From NCBI GenBank assembly GCA_034008185.1, contig CM067082.1:52907586-52971585 (forward strand): DNA of 64,000 bases, in the 5' to 3' direction. Positions 61,256 through 64,000 of the stretch are shown here, one piece after another. The stretch is from Gorsachius magnificus. Taxonomy: Eukaryota > Chordata > Aves > Pelecaniformes > Ardeidae. The notes under the pieces were generated by a model, which searched no databases, was not told where the DNA came from, and saw only the letters and a program-made list of their open reading frames with translations. Position 1 is the first letter of the stretch; each line of letters begins with the position of its first letter. Position numbers and translations under genes: made by a program.

Positions 61256-64000
61256 GTATGTGTCACTGATTTTCAGCTGTGTTGGATCCTAGCAAAGAAT
61301 CTATTGAATATATGGGAATAAACTAGTTCTAAATGTCTCAAATTATTTTAGTGCTTGGAATATGGGAAATCAATGCATAAATTTTAACTGTTTAGTATGG
61401 CCTGCCTATTAAAGTTATTGGAAAAGCAGAATTTCAGTTCTTTGTATAGCATTGTTTTTCCTGACTTGGGATAAAATAGCTGAAACTGCATATTCTTTTT
61501 GTGGAACTGGATTCACAGTTTTTATCTTTAAAAATACTGCACACTGTGATATTTCTAGAGTGCCTTACCGATCCCAGGTGTATGCTGGCTTTGTGGCAAT
61601 CATGGAGTCTGGATGTGAGTGTGACGGGAAGCTTGGGCCTTCCAGCAACCCACCAGTTAAACTCTGGATCTGGACATCCTGTGAACTAAGTGGGAGGTGG
61701 CAGATAATATACCAGGCTTGGGTATTCTACTTCTTCTCAAGGGTGCCCCACAAGCTATTGGGAATTGGGGAACTGAGGATCTGCATTTATAGAGTAGTTC
61801 ACCTAGCAAGAAATGTTCAGGAATTCTTTCAGTTAGTGCTTCCCAAGCTTCTTGGCAGTCAGGTTTCCAGGAAGGTATGCTGAGGTGTTGGAAACAAGGC
61901 CTGCTTGGATTCTGTGTAAGTTCTGGTGTAAATCAAGCTATTCCCTTAGAATGGTTTGATGTTTTACAAATTACGTTCTTTCCAGAAGAAAACTGTCAAA
62001 AAAAAAAAGATAATTAACTTTAAAAGAAATCATCTTGGCTTTGACTATGATTTACTAAGTATTTTGTTCTATTACATTTTCTATGTAAAGTAGAAGAGAA
62101 GCAGATATTGATGCATGTTCCCTTTTCTCTTACACATGCAATATACAGGTTTTAATGATATATGGTATTTCCCAGAGAAAAATTGTAAAGGGCAGGGGAA
62201 CTGATTATGTACTTTATCAGGCTAATTGAATTCATTAAGCATTGAAGTATCTTGATTTCTTTATGTATGTTGATCCACTCTGTAAATTTTGTTTTCCTCA
62301 TAAGCATTTGGCTGTTGATATGATAAAATTAAAAACAGAGCCAGACTTTCAAACACTTGCAGAGTCTTAAAGCTGTGTTCTGGCTTTTGATTGATTTTTA
62401 AGAGAGTTACTGAATGGACTTGACATAATTAGTGGGATACAGGCGATTACGTGTAGTTAAAGATCCCTCAAGAGTCCTGTCTGTATTGTCAGGTGTATTT
62501 GAATGTCTTGTAATTTTAGCAGTTTTGGGAGGTGAATCTCTGGAAAGATATGAGTGATATAGAGAGGTTTAAATAAATGTTAAGTCTTTACTACAAGGTA
62601 TTTTTACCCCCCAGTTCTTTCTCAGCTGTTTTTCTTTCATTACATGCTGCAATGAAAACGGTAATGTTGACACATGGTTAGCAAATTAATTAGTTCTAGA
62701 AAGAGAACACAAGATGTTACCTGGTCTGTCTGCATTTTGGCATGGTACTGAATGTCTTCTGGGAGGGAGTGAGTGCCAGAAATTTCAAAAAAATTCATTG
62801 TGTTCTGCAAGTGTGTAAAACTTCACAGAATTAGGCCATGAAGTTGGAGGAAAATGGAATTCAGTGTCCTTTAACTGAATTTCAAACCTCTTTGAAGATC
62901 TTATTATTTACTGTGGTTTAGTGCTACCATAACTATCTGTAAACAGTTCAGGTATTAAGAAAGAGGAGATTAACAGATTCTTTTGCACTGGGTCTTCAGT
63001 TTCATTCGGGGTGCAGAACCAGGCACACTATGCTGTGGTGATTTAAAAAAAAAAAGTGTGGCAGTTCCAGAGAGATTTTTCTTGGCTTCTCTGCTGTAGG
63101 CATGCTTTTCCATATTCCTCTCCTCCTCCACCTCCTACTCAAAATCGAAATTGAGAACAAACTGAAACATAAAGGAATGCTTTTATACTGAGTTAATTGT
63201 AACTCTGGATTTTTTTAAGGTATTATTTAGTCTATTGATATCAGATTGTGCAAAACTACTCTGGAAGCCTGTTGCTTCATACTAATGTAATCAGATTGCT
63301 CAGCAAGCTTAGATAGGCCTGTTGGGGTACAGAACTGTAAAGCATCCAGAGACAGAAATAAGCAAGAGGAGGCAATGGGGGTCCAAACTAGTAGGAGTCC
63401 GTGCAGAAATGCCTCAGTTGCCAGATGTCTTTTTGGACCTGTTCCTCATCCATCCTGTTTAGTTTCTTTATGCAGCCTGTCTGGAAGGGCTATAAAATGA
63501 GTAACTAAGAAATGGAAGAGCAGTTATGTTGTTGCAACTTCTTTAGTTTGTGCATTAGCTGTGGTCCCTTTTCACTAAAGTGAGAGCTAGACTTTAAATA
63601 GTCTTGCTTCTTGATTTCTCAGTGGTTCATACCAAGGAGATAAATGTTTTGTGTACGGGCCCTCCTTCCTTAAAATTTAGATTTAGAGGCCATTTCTGTG
63701 GGTTTTGACTACAACCACTGTCTCCTCCACATGGTGTTATGTTGTATGTCACACTGGTAATTGGTTTTCCAGAGCTGCTTTGTAAGTGCCGAGAAGTCTT
63801 ATTTCTTCTGGTATTTCCTTGCTCTCTCAAGGCTTTGTGATAGGTAGTGGTAAGTACATAGAATAGAGCGATGAATATATAAAATATGTAGGTTTTGCTT
63901 AGTTCCCAGTCACCATGCCTGTATTCTTCCTCTGAAAACTTCAGAGCAGCTGAAGAGCGCGGAAGAAAGAAAAAGGAAGAAATGAGAAAGGATTTCCAGT
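61256..64000 (+). other. ROCK1: ROCK1 intron 11, partial
   Basis: Donor gtatgt; no acceptor followed by coiled-coil coding sequence is found by 64,000. A GC-richer stretch at 61,560-61,900 carries a 143-codon chance frame that I do not recognise. The rest is AT-rich with nothing recognised. Confidence 0.9.

Noticed and set aside
63936..64000. Acceptor-like cag followed by a charged, coiled-coil-like reading at the window end (AAEERGRKKKEEMRKDF)
   Set aside because: Tempting as ROCK1 exon 12, but it does not match the expected start of the coiled coil (ES-LQKT-IYKLEEQ). The purine-rich sequence gives such residues by composition, and the block is cut by the window end.

Overview
The window reads as vertebrate nuclear DNA, most likely from a bird. 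It has one large intron-rich gene, a CpG-island promoter and many chicken-repeat-1 (CR1) LINE fragments, several with the typical 3' end (ggtcccttccaaccc followed by attctatg-like octamers). Nothing prokaryotic was seen: no operons, CRISPR arrays or phage.

The gene is ROCK1 (Rho-associated coiled-coil kinase 1) on the + strand. Exons 1 to 11 can be placed to the base with GT/AG junctions. They encode residues 1-426: the N-terminal dimerisation region, the whole AGC kinase domain and the C-terminal extension with its hydrophobic motif. The window ends inside intron 11, so the coiled coil, Rho-binding, PH and C1 regions lie downstream.

Layout: 1-12,170 is upstream intergenic DNA with one CR1 copy (8,381-8,868) and a large unexplained inverted repeat (4,003-4,731). 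About 12,100-13,850 is a CpG island with promoter, a long 5' UTR and at least three short upstream ORFs; an antisense CR1 remnant abuts its 5' edge. Exon 1 coding is 13,946-14,038. Intron 1 (14,039-46,153) is 32 kb, holds five CR1 fragments, a hairpin with a 24-bp perfect stem (23,344-23,426) and a possible unannotated exon (40,227-40,372) that would read in frame into exon 2. Exons 2 to 11 lie between 46,154 and 61,255. Intron 2 holds a zero-length-exon (recursive-splice-like) motif, and intron 5 an old CR1 copy with decayed reverse-transcriptase sequence.

Exon calls rest on near-identity of the spliced translation to ROCK1 as I remember it and on continuous reading phase. TSS position, species, TE subfamily names and function of the novel structures are not established here.
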